Positions 1 to 8,231 of a stretch of DNA of 54,120 nucleotides are shown here, piece by piece. Numbering within the stretch: the stretch's first letter is position 1; every line of letters starts with the position of its first letter. The stretch comes from Syntrophaceae bacterium (lineage in GTDB: Bacteria > Desulfobacterota > Syntrophia > Syntrophales > UBA5619): assembly GCA_003141195.1 (NCBI GenBank), contig PLLC01000058.1:32475-86594 (forward strand), given 5' to 3'. A program made the position numbers and the translations under genes. A model generated the notes under the pieces. It was not told the origin of the DNA. It saw only the letters and a program-made list of their open reading frames with translations, and ran no database searches.

Positions 1-192
1 ACCGCCCAGAGCTTTTGCGTCCCCAAGGCCGACATCGCCGCCCAGGGCTACGACCTCAGCCTGAATCGCTACAAGGAGGTGGTCCACGAAGAGGTCCACC
101 ACTGCCCGCCGAAAGAGATCCTCGCCGACCTCGCCAAACTGGAGGCGGAAATCCAGACGGGTATGAAAGAACTGGAGGGGATGCTGGAGTGA
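1..192 (+). CDS. hsdM: Type I restriction-modification methyltransferase subunit HsdM, C-terminal fragment
   Basis: The window opens inside this gene and only the last 63 codons are visible, ending in TGA at 190-192. The reading frame is open from base 1. It includes GYDLSLNRYKE, the usual HsdM C-terminal pattern (Y-D-L-S-x-N-R-Y-K), followed by a Glu-rich helix that usually closes these N6-adenine methyltransferase subunits. The stop overlaps the GTG start of hsdS, so the two are translationally coupled. The SAM-binding and NPPF motifs lie outside the window, so catalytic integrity cannot be judged. The identification rests on the C-terminal pattern plus the hsdS and hsdR genes downstream. 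Confidence 0.85.
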   Translation, partial: TAQSFCVPKADIAAQGYDLSLNRYKEVVHEEVHHCPPKEILADLAKLEAEIQTGMKELEGMLE

Positions 193-1403
193 AGTGGCCT
201 GTCGTTAGTCTGGCCGATGCCTTGGCATCCGCCGAGGTTTTCGTAGACGGCGACTGGGTCGAGTCGAAAGACCAAGACCCCTGCGGTGATGTGCGCTTGG
301 TTCAGTTGGCCGACGTAGGCGACGGCGAATATCTCAACAAGTCGGCTCGGTTTCTCACGAACCCAAAGGCTCGTCAGCTGCGATGCACATTCCTTAAGCC
401 GGGTGACGTGTTGGTAGCTCGAATGCCTGACCCTTTGGGTCGTGCGTGCATTTTCCCTGGTGACCCGAAGCCCTCGGTTACAGCCGTGGATGTCTGCATC
501 ATCCGGCCTGACGTGAAGGAGCAGAATGCCCGCTGGCTGATGCACTGTTTGAACGCCCCGACGTGTCGGAGTCAGATTCGTGGCTTTGCTACTGGAACAA
601 CTCGCGCTCGAATCTCACGCAGCAATCTCAGCAAGATCAAAATCCCCCTGCCGCCGCTGGCGGAACAGCAGCGGATTGCGGAGATTCTGGACCGGACGGA
701 GGCGCTCAGGGCAAAGCGCCGCTACGCCCTCGCACAGCTCGACACCCTCACCCAAGCCATCTTCCTCGATCTCTTCGGCGACCCAGGAACAAATGCAAAT
801 AATTGGCCACGCAAGAGTCTAAAGGATCTTGGAAGGATAACCACTGGCGGTACACCACCAAGCGCCAAGCCCGGGATGTTCGGTGGCCCGATTCCTTTCG
901 TAACACCGGGCGACTTGGAAAATGATGAACCGGTGAAGCGTAGCCTTACCAATGCAGGCGCCAGAGAGAGCGTGACCGTCCGCGCAGGTACAATGCTCGT
1001 TTGCTGTATTGGTGCCACTATCGGAAAGATGGCTAAAGTAAGAGAACGCAGTGCCTTCAACCAACAAATTAATGCTGTCGAATGGGCAGGTGAAATTGAC
1101 GACAATTACGGCCTTGCAGTGCTCCGCTTCTTTAAACCGACTATCGCTGCATGGGGTGCATCTACTACGCTTCCGATTTTAAAAAAATCAACGTTTGAGA
1201 AGATTGAGGTTCCTGTTCCTCCACTCCCACTTCAGCGCGAATTCGCCCGCCGGGTTGAGGCCGTGGAGAAACTGAAAACCGCACACCGTACCTCACTGAC
1301 GGAGCTGGATGCGCTGTTCGCGTCCCTCCAGCACCGCGCCTTCCGAGGAGAATTGCGAGGAGATTTGCCCGGTAATTTCGTGAAATTGCCACAACAGGAA
1401 TAG
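189..1403 (+). CDS. hsdS: Type I restriction-modification specificity subunit HsdS
   Basis: The protein has 404 residues with the standard two-TRD layout. TRD1 covers about residues 1-150, followed by a conserved spacer helix containing PLPPLAEQQRIAEILDR and ending near FLDLFGDP. TRD2 (about 205-345) contains the typical ITTGGTPPS entry, followed by a second conserved helix with PVPPLPLQREFARRVE and HRAFRGEL. The two TRDs read the two halves of a bipartite recognition site and bridge HsdM and HsdR. I chose the GTG at 189 because it overlaps the hsdM stop in a GTGA arrangement and gives the usual HsdS N-terminus; the open frame upstream of it has no family similarity. TRD2 is visibly lower in GC than the conserved helices, as expected for specificity domains that recombine. 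Confidence 0.93.
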   Translation: MKWPVVSLADALASAEVFVDGDWVESKDQDPCGDVRLVQLADVGDGEYLNKSARFLTNPKARQLRCTFLKPGDVLVARMPDPLGRACIFPGDPKPSVTAVDVCIIRPDVKEQNARWLMHCLNAPTCRSQIRGFATGTTRARISRSNLSKIKIPLPPLAEQQRIAEILDRTEALRAKRRYALAQLDTLTQAIFLDLFGDPGTNANNWPRKSLKDLGRITTGGTPPSAKPGMFGGPIPFVTPGDLENDEPVKRSLTNAGARESVTVRAGTMLVCCIGATIGKMAKVRERSAFNQQINAVEWAGEIDDNYGLAVLRFFKPTIAAWGASTTLPILKKSTFEKIEVPVPPLPLQREFARRVEAVEKLKTAHRTSLTELDALFASLQHRAFRGELRGDLPGNFVKLPQQE

Positions 1404-1417
1404 GGGATTTGTGGCAA
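1386..1417 (+). promoter_or_regulatory. 9-bp inverted repeat spanning the hsdS stop codon
   Basis: TTGCCACAA (1386-1394) is repeated in inverted form as TTGTGGCAA (1409-1417), with a 14-nt loop that contains the hsdS stop. No T-run follows, so it is not a classical terminator. It lies 23 bp upstream of the stronger abiEi inverted repeat and could be an RNA processing hairpin or an additional protein-binding site. Function unknown. Confidence 0.35.
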
Positions 1418-1439
1418 AACGATAGAAAAATGATTTGCC

Positions 1440-1475
1440 TTTTGTCAGAAATACTGGTTTATATTTCTGACAAAA
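1440..1475 (+). promoter_or_regulatory. Perfect 14-bp inverted repeat upstream of abiEi (candidate operator)
   Basis: TTTTGTCAGAAATA (1440-1453) and TATTTCTGACAAAA (1462-1475) form a perfect 14-bp inverted repeat with an 8-bp spacer. The half-site centres are 22 bp apart, about two helical turns, which suits dimeric or cooperative binding on one DNA face. It ends 17 bp before the abiEi start codon. AbiEi antitoxins characterised so far bind inverted repeats in their own promoter and repress it, so this is the natural operator candidate. No clear -35/-10 pair could be assigned. The site assignment is inferred from position and symmetry. Confidence 0.6.
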
Positions 1476-1492
1476 ATGAATGGGAATATGCC

Positions 1493-2095
1493 ATGCAAAG
1501 CATCGATTCAAAGATACTTAGCAGGATTTATGGGTCTGGAAGGGGTTCGGTCTTCACCCCGGGTCGTTTTCTGGACCTTGGGAGCCGTAACGCCGTTGAC
1601 AAGGTATTGTCACGTCTGGTCCAGAAAGGCGCCATCCGCCGGCTGGCCCGAGGCCTCTACGATTATCCGGAGCATCACCCGGTCATGGGCATTCTGGCGC
1701 CGAGCCCCGATGCCATTGCCCGGGCTCTGGCCGGCCAAGGTATCCGCCTTCAACCCTCCGGGGCATACGCGGCCAATCGGCTGGGTTTATCTACGCAGGT
1801 GCCCGCCAGGATTGTCTATCTGACCGACGGCCCCTCCCGCACGGTGCGGGTGGGAAATCAGGAGATTCGCCTCCAGCGGACGACGCCGCGGAGCATGGGA
1901 CCGGCCGGCCGCATAAGCGGTTTGGTCATCCAGGCGCTGCGGCACCTGGGCCAAAAGCACGTGGACGATGCCGTGATCCAAACCCTGCAACGCAAACTGA
2001 GTGATCAAGACAAGAAGCGGCTGATCAAGGACATCGCTTACGCACCCGCGTGGGTGGGCAAGCATCTGCGGGAGATTGCCCAAGGAGAGGCCTGA
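1493..2095 (+). CDS. abiEi: AbiEi-family type IV antitoxin (DUF6088-like)
   Basis: The protein has 200 residues. An N-terminal winged-helix segment (about 1-60, including SRLVQKGAIRRLARGLYDYP) precedes the AbiEi C-terminal region with PSGAYAANRLGLSTQVPARIVYLTDG, the family hallmark; the ends match the DUF6088 branch. It represses its own promoter and neutralises the AbiEii toxin. I chose the ATG at 1493 over upstream start codons because the upstream codons lie inside the inverted repeat at 1440-1475 and add no family sequence. A weak GGGA ribosome site sits about 8 nt before it. The gene is 3 bp from abiEii and lies between hsdS and hsdR, so the pair is embedded in the restriction operon. 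Confidence 0.88.
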   Translation: MQSIDSKILSRIYGSGRGSVFTPGRFLDLGSRNAVDKVLSRLVQKGAIRRLARGLYDYPEHHPVMGILAPSPDAIARALAGQGIRLQPSGAYAANRLGLSTQVPARIVYLTDGPSRTVRVGNQEIRLQRTTPRSMGPAGRISGLVIQALRHLGQKHVDDAVIQTLQRKLSDQDKKRLIKDIAYAPAWVGKHLREIAQGEA

Positions 2096-2098
2096 ATC

Positions 2099-3127
2099 AT
2101 GGATCGGTTTGTTCGGCTGTCCGACGATGAGCGTCAACGCTACTTTGTACAGACCGCCGAACGAATGGGACTCGCTCCGCAGATCATCGAAAAGGATTTC
2201 TGGGTCTGCTGGACGTTGCGCGAGCTGTTTGCCCTGCCGGACATCGGGAGCATGCTCATTTTCAAAGGAGGAACCTCGCTGTCCAAGGCATACCGGTTGA
2301 TAGAACGCTTTTCGGAGGATGTGGACGTATCGATGGACCGGGCCGGTCTCGGTTTTGGCGACGAGGCCTCCGATCCGGAGGCGGTCATCAGCGGCAAGGA
2401 GAGAAGACGTCGGATCGATCGACTCAAAGAAGCCTGCCGACATAAAATCGACAATGAATTAAGGCCGACGATGATCAAAACCATCGAGACCGCTCTTGGG
2501 GATGCGCAGGGCTGGTCACTGACGGTTGATGAAGATGACCCCGACCGTCAGACCCTTCTTTACGCCTATCCGTCGAGCTTGCCGGAAGCGACCGGCGCAT
2601 ATATCAGGCCCGCCGTGAAGATTGAAATGGGGGCGCGCTCCGATCATTGGCCCAGCGACCAAGTCCGAATCGCGCCCTATGTCGCCGAACAGTTTCCGGC
2701 GGCCTTTGAAACGACGAACTTCGTCGTCAAGGTGCTTGCCGCAGAACGGACGTTCTGGGAAAAGGCGACATTGCTCCACGCGGAATATCATCGTCCGCCG
2801 GACAAAGAAATTCCCCTCCGATTGTCGCGCCATTACTACGATACGTCCCGGCTGATTTTGTCCGGGATAGCTGAAAAGGCCACCGGCCGTTCCGGATTGC
2901 TGCAACGCGTGGTGGAACACAAGAAGGTATTCTTCCCCAGTGGTTGGGCACATTACGACGAGGCAATCCGGGGAAGCCTCCGGTTGACCCCGCACCCTGG
3001 ACGTATCCGGCGGCTTGAAGAGGATTATGACAAGATGCGGGAAATGTTCTTTGCCGAACAACCCGTATTTGCGGGGGTATTGCGGGTTTTAGAGGAGTGG
3101 GAAACTCATTTCAACCAAGGGGCGTGA
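2099..3127 (+). CDS. abiEii: AbiEii/AbiGii-family nucleotidyltransferase toxin
   Basis: The 342-residue protein carries the family motifs GGTSLSK (residues 57-63), FSEDVDVSM (71-79), a basic-acidic motif at VKIEMGARSDHWP, and ERTFWEKATLLHAE in the C-terminal half. AbiEii toxins are nucleotidyltransferases; those studied inactivate tRNA by adding nucleotides and cause growth arrest or abortive infection. It starts 3 bp after abiEi, and its TGA overlaps the hsdR ATG (TGATG), so toxin and HsdR synthesis are coupled. Length and motifs are complete, so the toxin appears functional. Confidence 0.9.
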   Translation: MDRFVRLSDDERQRYFVQTAERMGLAPQIIEKDFWVCWTLRELFALPDIGSMLIFKGGTSLSKAYRLIERFSEDVDVSMDRAGLGFGDEASDPEAVISGKERRRRIDRLKEACRHKIDNELRPTMIKTIETALGDAQGWSLTVDEDDPDRQTLLYAYPSSLPEATGAYIRPAVKIEMGARSDHWPSDQVRIAPYVAEQFPAAFETTNFVVKVLAAERTFWEKATLLHAEYHRPPDKEIPLRLSRHYYDTSRLILSGIAEKATGRSGLLQRVVEHKKVFFPSGWAHYDEAIRGSLRLTPHPGRIRRLEEDYDKMREMFFAEQPVFAGVLRVLEEWETHFNQGA

Positions 3128-6100
3128 TGTCGAACTTCCTGTTTCTTCAAGCTGAATGGCCCGCCGTTTTCGAGGCGGCTGAAAAGGCCGAGGCGGCCGT
3201 GCACCCCGACCCGCGAACCGCCTGCTTCTATGCCCGCCGCTCAATGGAGCTGGCGGTGGCCTGGCTTTACAAACATGATCCCTCCTTGAAGCTCCCCTAC
3301 CAGGACAACCTGAGCGCGCTGATCCATGAACCGACCTTCAAGGCGCTGGCAGGCGAGGCGGTGTTCAACAAGGCACGGATCATCGCCCGTCTCGGCAACC
3401 AGGCGGTGCACAGCCCACGTCCCGTTCCGCCGGCGGACGCGCTCACGGCGGTCGGCGAATTGTTCCACGTCGGCTACTGGCTCGCCCGCACCTACGCGCG
3501 GGGCGCGAAGCCCTCGCCGGAACTGGTCTTTGATCCCGCCGCGCTTCGAGAATTTCCGTCTATCCCCGGGCAGACCCTCGATCAGTTGCAACGGCTGGAA
3601 GCCGCACTCCACGAACGAGACGAGAAACTCACGGCGCTTCTGGCCGACAAGTTCCTGATAGACGAGGAGCTCAAACGCCTGCGGGCTGAGGTGGACGCGG
3701 CCCGACAAGCCGGTCTTGCCCAGCCGGACGCCCACGACTATTCCGAAGCGAAAACCCGCGATCATTTCATTGACCTCCTGCTTCGGGAAGCGGGCTGGAC
3801 GCTCGCTTCGCCTCAAGACAGGGAGTTCGAGGTCAGCGGCATGCCCAACGCCCAGGGCAAGGGTTTCGTCGATTACGTCCTCTGGGGAGACGACGGCAAG
3901 CCGCTCGCCCTGGTGGAGGCCAAGAGCACCAAGCGGGACCCGCGGGTCGGCCAGCAGCAGGCGAAGCTCTACGCCGACTGCCTGGAGGCGCGGTTCGGCC
4001 GGCGGCCAGTGATCTTCTACTCCAACGGCTATGACCACTGGCTGTGGGACGACGCGAACTACCCGCCCCGACAGGTGCAAGGATTCTACAAGAAGGAAGA
4101 GTTGGAACTCCTCATCCAGCGGCGTTCCAGCCGAAAAGCGCTCGCCAAGGCCGCCATCAACGAGGCGATCGTCGATCGATACTACCAGACGCGCTGCATC
4201 CGGCGCATCGGTGAGGCCTTCGAACGGGACAGGGACCGCAAGGCGCTGGTGGTGATGGCGACCGGGGCGGGGAAGACCCGCACCGTCATCGCCCTCTGCG
4301 ATCTGCTGATGCGGTGTCATTGGGTCAAACGCGTTCTATTCCTGACCGACCGGGTCGCTTTGGTCAGGCAGGCAGTCAACGCCTTCAAGAGACATCTGCC
4401 TGATGCGGCGCCGGTGAACCTCGTCACCGAGAAGGATGCCGAAGGGCGCGTGTACGTCTCGACCTATCCGACCATGATGGGGCTGATCGACGAAACCCTC
4501 GACGGCCGGCGACGCTTCGGCGTCGGCCATTTTGATCTGATCGTCATCGACGAGGCGCATCGCTCGGTCTTCCATAAATATCGATCCATCTTTGATTATT
4601 TCGATTCTCTGCTGGTGGGCCTGACGGCCACGCCCAAAGACGAGGTGGACCGCAATACCTACCGGCTGTTCGACCTGGAAAACGGTGTTCCGACCGATAA
4701 TTATGGATTGCAGGAAGCCGTGGACGATGGGTACCTTGTGCGGCACAAGGCCGTGTCGGTAACGCTCAAATTCCTGCGCGAGGGGATCAAATATGGCGAC
4801 CTCTCCGAGGACGAGAAGGATCAGTGGGACGCACTGGAATGGGACGAAGAGGGGCAAGTGCCGGAGCGCGTGGAACCCGAGGCTCTCAACTTGTGGCTTT
4901 TCAACAAGGACACGGTGGACAAGGTGCTGGCGCATCTGATGACGAGGGGACTCAAGGTGGCGGGCGGCGACCGGCTGGGTAAAACGATCCTCTTTGCCAA
5001 GAACCGGGCGCACGCCGAGTTCATCGCCGAGCGGTTCAATGTGAACTATCCGCACTTCAAGGGCGAGTTCGCCCGTGCCATCACCTTCAAGACCGAGTAC
5101 GCCCAGAATCTGATCGACAACTTCTCGGGCAAGGATAAGGCGCCGCACATCGCCATCTCGGTGGACATGCTCGATACAGGCATCGACATCCCGGAGGTCG
5201 TCAACCTGGTCTTTTTCAAGCTGGTGCGATCCAAAACGAAGTTCTGGCAAATGCTGGGACGCGGCACGAGGCTTTGCCCGGACCTGTTTGGGCCGGGAGA
5301 GGACAAGCAGTTCTTCTTCATCTTCGACTACTGCCAGAACCTGGAATTCTTCAGCCAGAACCCGGAAATGACCGAAGGAGCTCCCGCGGAATCGCTGGGA
5401 AAGAAATTGTTTACGACGCGGTTGGAGTTGCTCGGAGAGCTGGACAAAAGACGTTTCACGGACGAAACCGTCACGGGGATCCAGGATCCTTACTCTTACG
5501 GCGACCCGGCCACCGAGATCGGGGTGCGACGCTCCATTGCGGATCAGCTTCATGGCGAGGTCGCGGCGATGAATTTGGACAATTTCGTCGTCCGCCCCAA
5601 GCGGCGGTGGGTGGAAAAATACGCCAAGCCCGATCGTTGGACGGTCCTGACGGTTGAGGAACTCAGGGAACTGGCCGCCCAGGTTGCCGGTCTGCCGGCC
5701 GAGCTTGAAGCCGAGGCGGAAGAGGCCAAGCGGTTTGACCTGCTCATCCTCAACCTGGAATTGGCGCTCCTGCGTGCGGAACCGGCCTTCGAGCGACTGC
5801 GCGAACAGGTCCGGGCCATTGCCGGTTTGCTGGAGGAAAAGTCGACCATCCCCATGGTGCGGGAGCAAATGCCGCTGATTCAGGATGTGCAGACGGATGA
5901 ATGGTGGCAAGATGTGACGATTCCGATGCTGGAGCGGGTGCGCAGGCGCCTACGGTCGCTGGTGAAGCTGATCGATAGACAGAAACGCAAACCTATCTAC
6001 ACTGACTTCGAGGACGAGATGGGCGGCGAGACGGGCATCGAACTACCCGGCTTCGCCGCATCCGGCGATTTTGAGAAGTTTCGCGCCAAAGCCCGCGCCT

Positions 6101-6537
6101 TCCTCCGTGAGCATCAGGACCACGTCGCTATTCATAAGCTGCGCTTGAACAAGGCATTGACGGCCATGGATCTTGAGGAGTTGGAGCGAATGCTTGCCGA
6201 GAGTGGCATCGGCGCCACCGAAGAAATAGCGCGGGCCAAGGCCGAATCGCACGGTCTCGGTCTGTTTGTGCGGTCATTGGTGGGTATGGATCGTGAGGCC
6301 GCCAAAGAAGCACTGGCCGGGTTTCTTTCCGGCAAGATGCTGGGCGCGAACCAGATCGAGTTCGTGGATCTGATCGTAAACCATCTGACCGAACACGGGG
6401 TCATGAATGCCACGCTGCTCTACGAATCACCCTTCACCGATATCACCCCGCAAGGCCCCGAGGGGCTCTTCACGTCTGCACAGGTGGACGAACTGGTGCT
6501 CCTCCTCGACGAAGTGCACGCCCGAGCAGTGGCCTGA
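3127..6537 (+). CDS. hsdR: Type I restriction endonuclease subunit HsdR
   Basis: The protein has 1136 residues. The N-terminus (about 1-130) resembles a DUF4145 domain. It is followed by a coiled segment (about 150-200) and a PD-(D/E)xK nuclease domain with DYVLWGDDGKPLALVEAKS (near residue 265). The SF2 translocase motor has TGAGKT (379-384), IDEAHRS (about 474), GLTATP, and the motif VI region QMLGRGTRLC. The C-terminal third resembles the EcoEI_R_C domain. It translocates and cleaves unmethylated DNA in complex with HsdM and HsdS. The start at 3127 overlaps the abiEii stop; the alternative start at 3097 lies inside abiEii and is less likely. No internal stop or frameshift is seen. No obvious terminator follows. 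Confidence 0.93.
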   Translation: MSNFLFLQAEWPAVFEAAEKAEAAVHPDPRTACFYARRSMELAVAWLYKHDPSLKLPYQDNLSALIHEPTFKALAGEAVFNKARIIARLGNQAVHSPRPVPPADALTAVGELFHVGYWLARTYARGAKPSPELVFDPAALREFPSIPGQTLDQLQRLEAALHERDEKLTALLADKFLIDEELKRLRAEVDAARQAGLAQPDAHDYSEAKTRDHFIDLLLREAGWTLASPQDREFEVSGMPNAQGKGFVDYVLWGDDGKPLALVEAKSTKRDPRVGQQQAKLYADCLEARFGRRPVIFYSNGYDHWLWDDANYPPRQVQGFYKKEELELLIQRRSSRKALAKAAINEAIVDRYYQTRCIRRIGEAFERDRDRKALVVMATGAGKTRTVIALCDLLMRCHWVKRVLFLTDRVALVRQAVNAFKRHLPDAAPVNLVTEKDAEGRVYVSTYPTMMGLIDETLDGRRRFGVGHFDLIVIDEAHRSVFHKYRSIFDYFDSLLVGLTATPKDEVDRNTYRLFDLENGVPTDNYGLQEAVDDGYLVRHKAVSVTLKFLREGIKYGDLSEDEKDQWDALEWDEEGQVPERVEPEALNLWLFNKDTVDKVLAHLMTRGLKVAGGDRLGKTILFAKNRAHAEFIAERFNVNYPHFKGEFARAITFKTEYAQNLIDNFSGKDKAPHIAISVDMLDTGIDIPEVVNLVFFKLVRSKTKFWQMLGRGTRLCPDLFGPGEDKQFFFIFDYCQNLEFFSQNPEMTEGAPAESLGKKLFTTRLELLGELDKRRFTDETVTGIQDPYSYGDPATEIGVRRSIADQLHGEVAAMNLDNFVVRPKRRWVEKYAKPDRWTVLTVEELRELAAQVAGLPAELEAEAEEAKRFDLLILNLELALLRAEPAFERLREQVRAIAGLLEEKSTIPMVREQMPLIQDVQTDEWWQDVTIPMLERVRRRLRSLVKLIDRQKRKPIYTDFEDEMGGETGIELPGFAASGDFEKFRAKARAFLREHQDHVAIHKLRLNKALTAMDLEELERMLAESGIGATEEIARAKAESHGLGLFVRSLVGMDREAAKEALAGFLSGKMLGANQIEFVDLIVNHLTEHGVMNATLLYESPFTDITPQGPEGLFTSAQVDELVLLLDEVHARAVA

Positions 6538-7126
6538 GAGGGCATGGAATATCTCTCATATCAAGATGCTGAACTTTTCTGCATTGACACTATGGCCAAG
6601 GAAGGCTTCGATGGATAAATTGAGCTGCCTATACGGGTTTCACTGTCCCTACGTACAGAAGGTCATTAACCAGTATCTCGACGCGGGGATCTCGACACCG
6701 GCGTTACCCGCTTAAAATGTTGTTTACATGTGGCTATAATCAAATATTTTCCACCTTGAGGTTTGCAGACAGGTAGGTAGCGTCAATAACCGCTGATTTC
6801 CATTTCCCCCCCCTTGATCACGCTCGCACATTACCGAAGGAAAGCTTCTATACAAACGCATCGGTCTCAATCATTGACTACAATAAATAATCAATAACCT
6901 ATCAACATGATAGAGGTTATTGATAAGGTAGGTGAACGAGAGAGAAGTACGCAAGAACCGGTTGAACCGAAAGAATTGACTTTCAAGGGAACTTAGGTTA
7001 AAAGAAAACGCTTTCCTCGCAGGGAACGGAAGTGCTGCACATGTCCGGATTGTCTATCGTCCAGCATCGTTCAGGGATTGGGTATCCATCCGGTCTGGAC
7101 ACAGGCGCAAGCCATACGGGAGTTAT
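6538..7126. other. 589-bp intergenic stretch after hsdR
   Basis: No convincing gene. It contains two short open frames: 24 codons from ATG 6544 and 34 codons from ATG 6611. The second encodes YGF, then VINQYLDAG, which loosely resembles the N-terminal region of IS91-type transposases; at this length the resemblance is only suggestive. An 11-bp inverted repeat, ATCAATAACCT (6890-6900) with AGGTTATTGAT (6914-6924), forms an AT-rich hairpin with no T-run. A run of nine C bases lies at about 6809-6817. The composition is lower in GC than the flanks, which suits the border of a mobile restriction cassette. No direct repeats or att site could be confirmed. Confidence 0.5.
6976..7004 (+). promoter_or_regulatory. 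Candidate promoter for the purM operon
   Basis: TTGACT (6976-6981), a 17-bp spacer and TAAAAG (6999-7004) form a moderate sigma-70-type promoter about 120 bp upstream of purM. The leader that follows matches no purine or ZTP riboswitch that I recognise. Confidence 0.4.
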
Positions 7127-8173
7127 ATGCAGGAAAAGATCACATACAAGGACTCAGGGGTCGATATTGATCGGGCGAATTCCTTCGTGGAGAGGATCAA
7201 ACCCTTGATCAAGGCCGCCTCGCGCAGGGAGATGATGAGCGGCATCGGGGGGTTCGGTGGTCTCTTTCATCTGGATATCAGCAAAAACAGGGATCCCGTG
7301 CTTGTCTCTTCGACGGACGGCGTGGGCACCAAGCTGAAGATCGCGCAGATGATGGACAAACACGATACGGTTGGTATCGATCTTGTCGCCATGTCCGTGA
7401 ACGATGTCGTGGTCCAGGGGGCGGAACCCCTGTTCTTTCTGGATTATATCGCAACCGGGAAGCTTCTCGTGGAGACGACGGTTCAGATCGTGGAAGGTGT
7501 TGTGCGCGGCTGTCAGGAGGCCGGCTGCGCCCTGATCGGTGGAGAAACGGCGGAGATGCCGGGATTCTATCCGGACGGGGAGTATGATTTGGCCGGTTTC
7601 TGCGTCGGCGTGGTCGATGCGGACAAACTGATCGACGGTTCCGAAATCCGCGTCGGGGACCGGATCATCGGGATCGCCTCTTCGGGACTGCACAGCAACG
7701 GTTTTTCCCTGGCACGGCGCGTTCTGTTCGAGGAGGGGAAGCTCCATCCGGAAGACAAAATCGAAGGCCTGGATGAATGCCTTGGACTCGCGCTTCTCAA
7801 ACCCACGAAAATCTATGTGAAATCAATCCTGAATCTCATCAAGAACTTCAACATCCGGGGGATTGTCCACATCACCGGCGGCGGTTTTACCGACAACATC
7901 CCCAGGATCGTACCCGGCCCTTGCCGGGCCGTTATCCGGAAGGGAAGCTGGTTCGTGCCTCCCATTTTCGATCTGATCCGAAGGTTGGGAGGCGTCGAGG
8001 AGGAAGAGATGCTCCGGGTGTTCAACATGGGGATCGGCATGATCATCATTGTGGCCGAGACGGACCATGCTGAAATCCTGGAGCGACTGGAAAAGTTAGG
8101 TGAGAAGGCTTACGCCCTCGGTGTGATTGAAAAGAGGGAAAACGATCAGCCTACGGTCTCCTTTGTATCGTAG
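7127..8173 (+). CDS. purM: Phosphoribosylformylglycinamidine cyclo-ligase (AIR synthetase)
   Basis: PurM performs the ATP-dependent closure of FGAM to aminoimidazole ribonucleotide, step 5 of purine synthesis. The protein has 348 residues, close to the usual 340-350. The N-terminus YKDSGVDIDRANSFVERIK and STDGVGTKLKIA, GIDLVAMSVNDVVVQGAEPLFFLDY and GGETAEMPGFY are hallmark motifs, and the C-terminal half carries GLHSNGFSLAR and HITGGGFTDNIPR. The ATG follows GGGAG at a normal distance. It is first in a rightward run with purN, so the two purine genes are probably co-transcribed. Confidence 0.97.
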   Translation: MQEKITYKDSGVDIDRANSFVERIKPLIKAASRREMMSGIGGFGGLFHLDISKNRDPVLVSSTDGVGTKLKIAQMMDKHDTVGIDLVAMSVNDVVVQGAEPLFFLDYIATGKLLVETTVQIVEGVVRGCQEAGCALIGGETAEMPGFYPDGEYDLAGFCVGVVDADKLIDGSEIRVGDRIIGIASSGLHSNGFSLARRVLFEEGKLHPEDKIEGLDECLGLALLKPTKIYVKSILNLIKNFNIRGIVHITGGGFTDNIPRIVPGPCRAVIRKGSWFVPPIFDLIRRLGGVEEEEMLRVFNMGIGMIIIVAETDHAEILERLEKLGEKAYALGVIEKRENDQPTVSFVS

Positions 8174-8231
8174 CATAGGGATTTAGAGGGAAAACAGATC
8201 ACCCTTCTTTTTTTACGGTCGGGAAGCGGTC

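Noticed and set aside
4336-5910. Long open frame on the minus strand opposite hsdR
   Set aside because: It lies wholly within hsdR, which has all endonuclease and helicase motifs; composition indicates a mirror frame.
6611-6715. IS91-type transposase remnant
   Set aside because: Only about 17 residues resemble the family and no zinc-finger Cys follow; too short to annotate as a pseudogene.
7004-7126. ZTP or purine riboswitch before purM
   Set aside because: Neither the ZTP pseudoknot sequence nor the purine aptamer core could be found in the leader.
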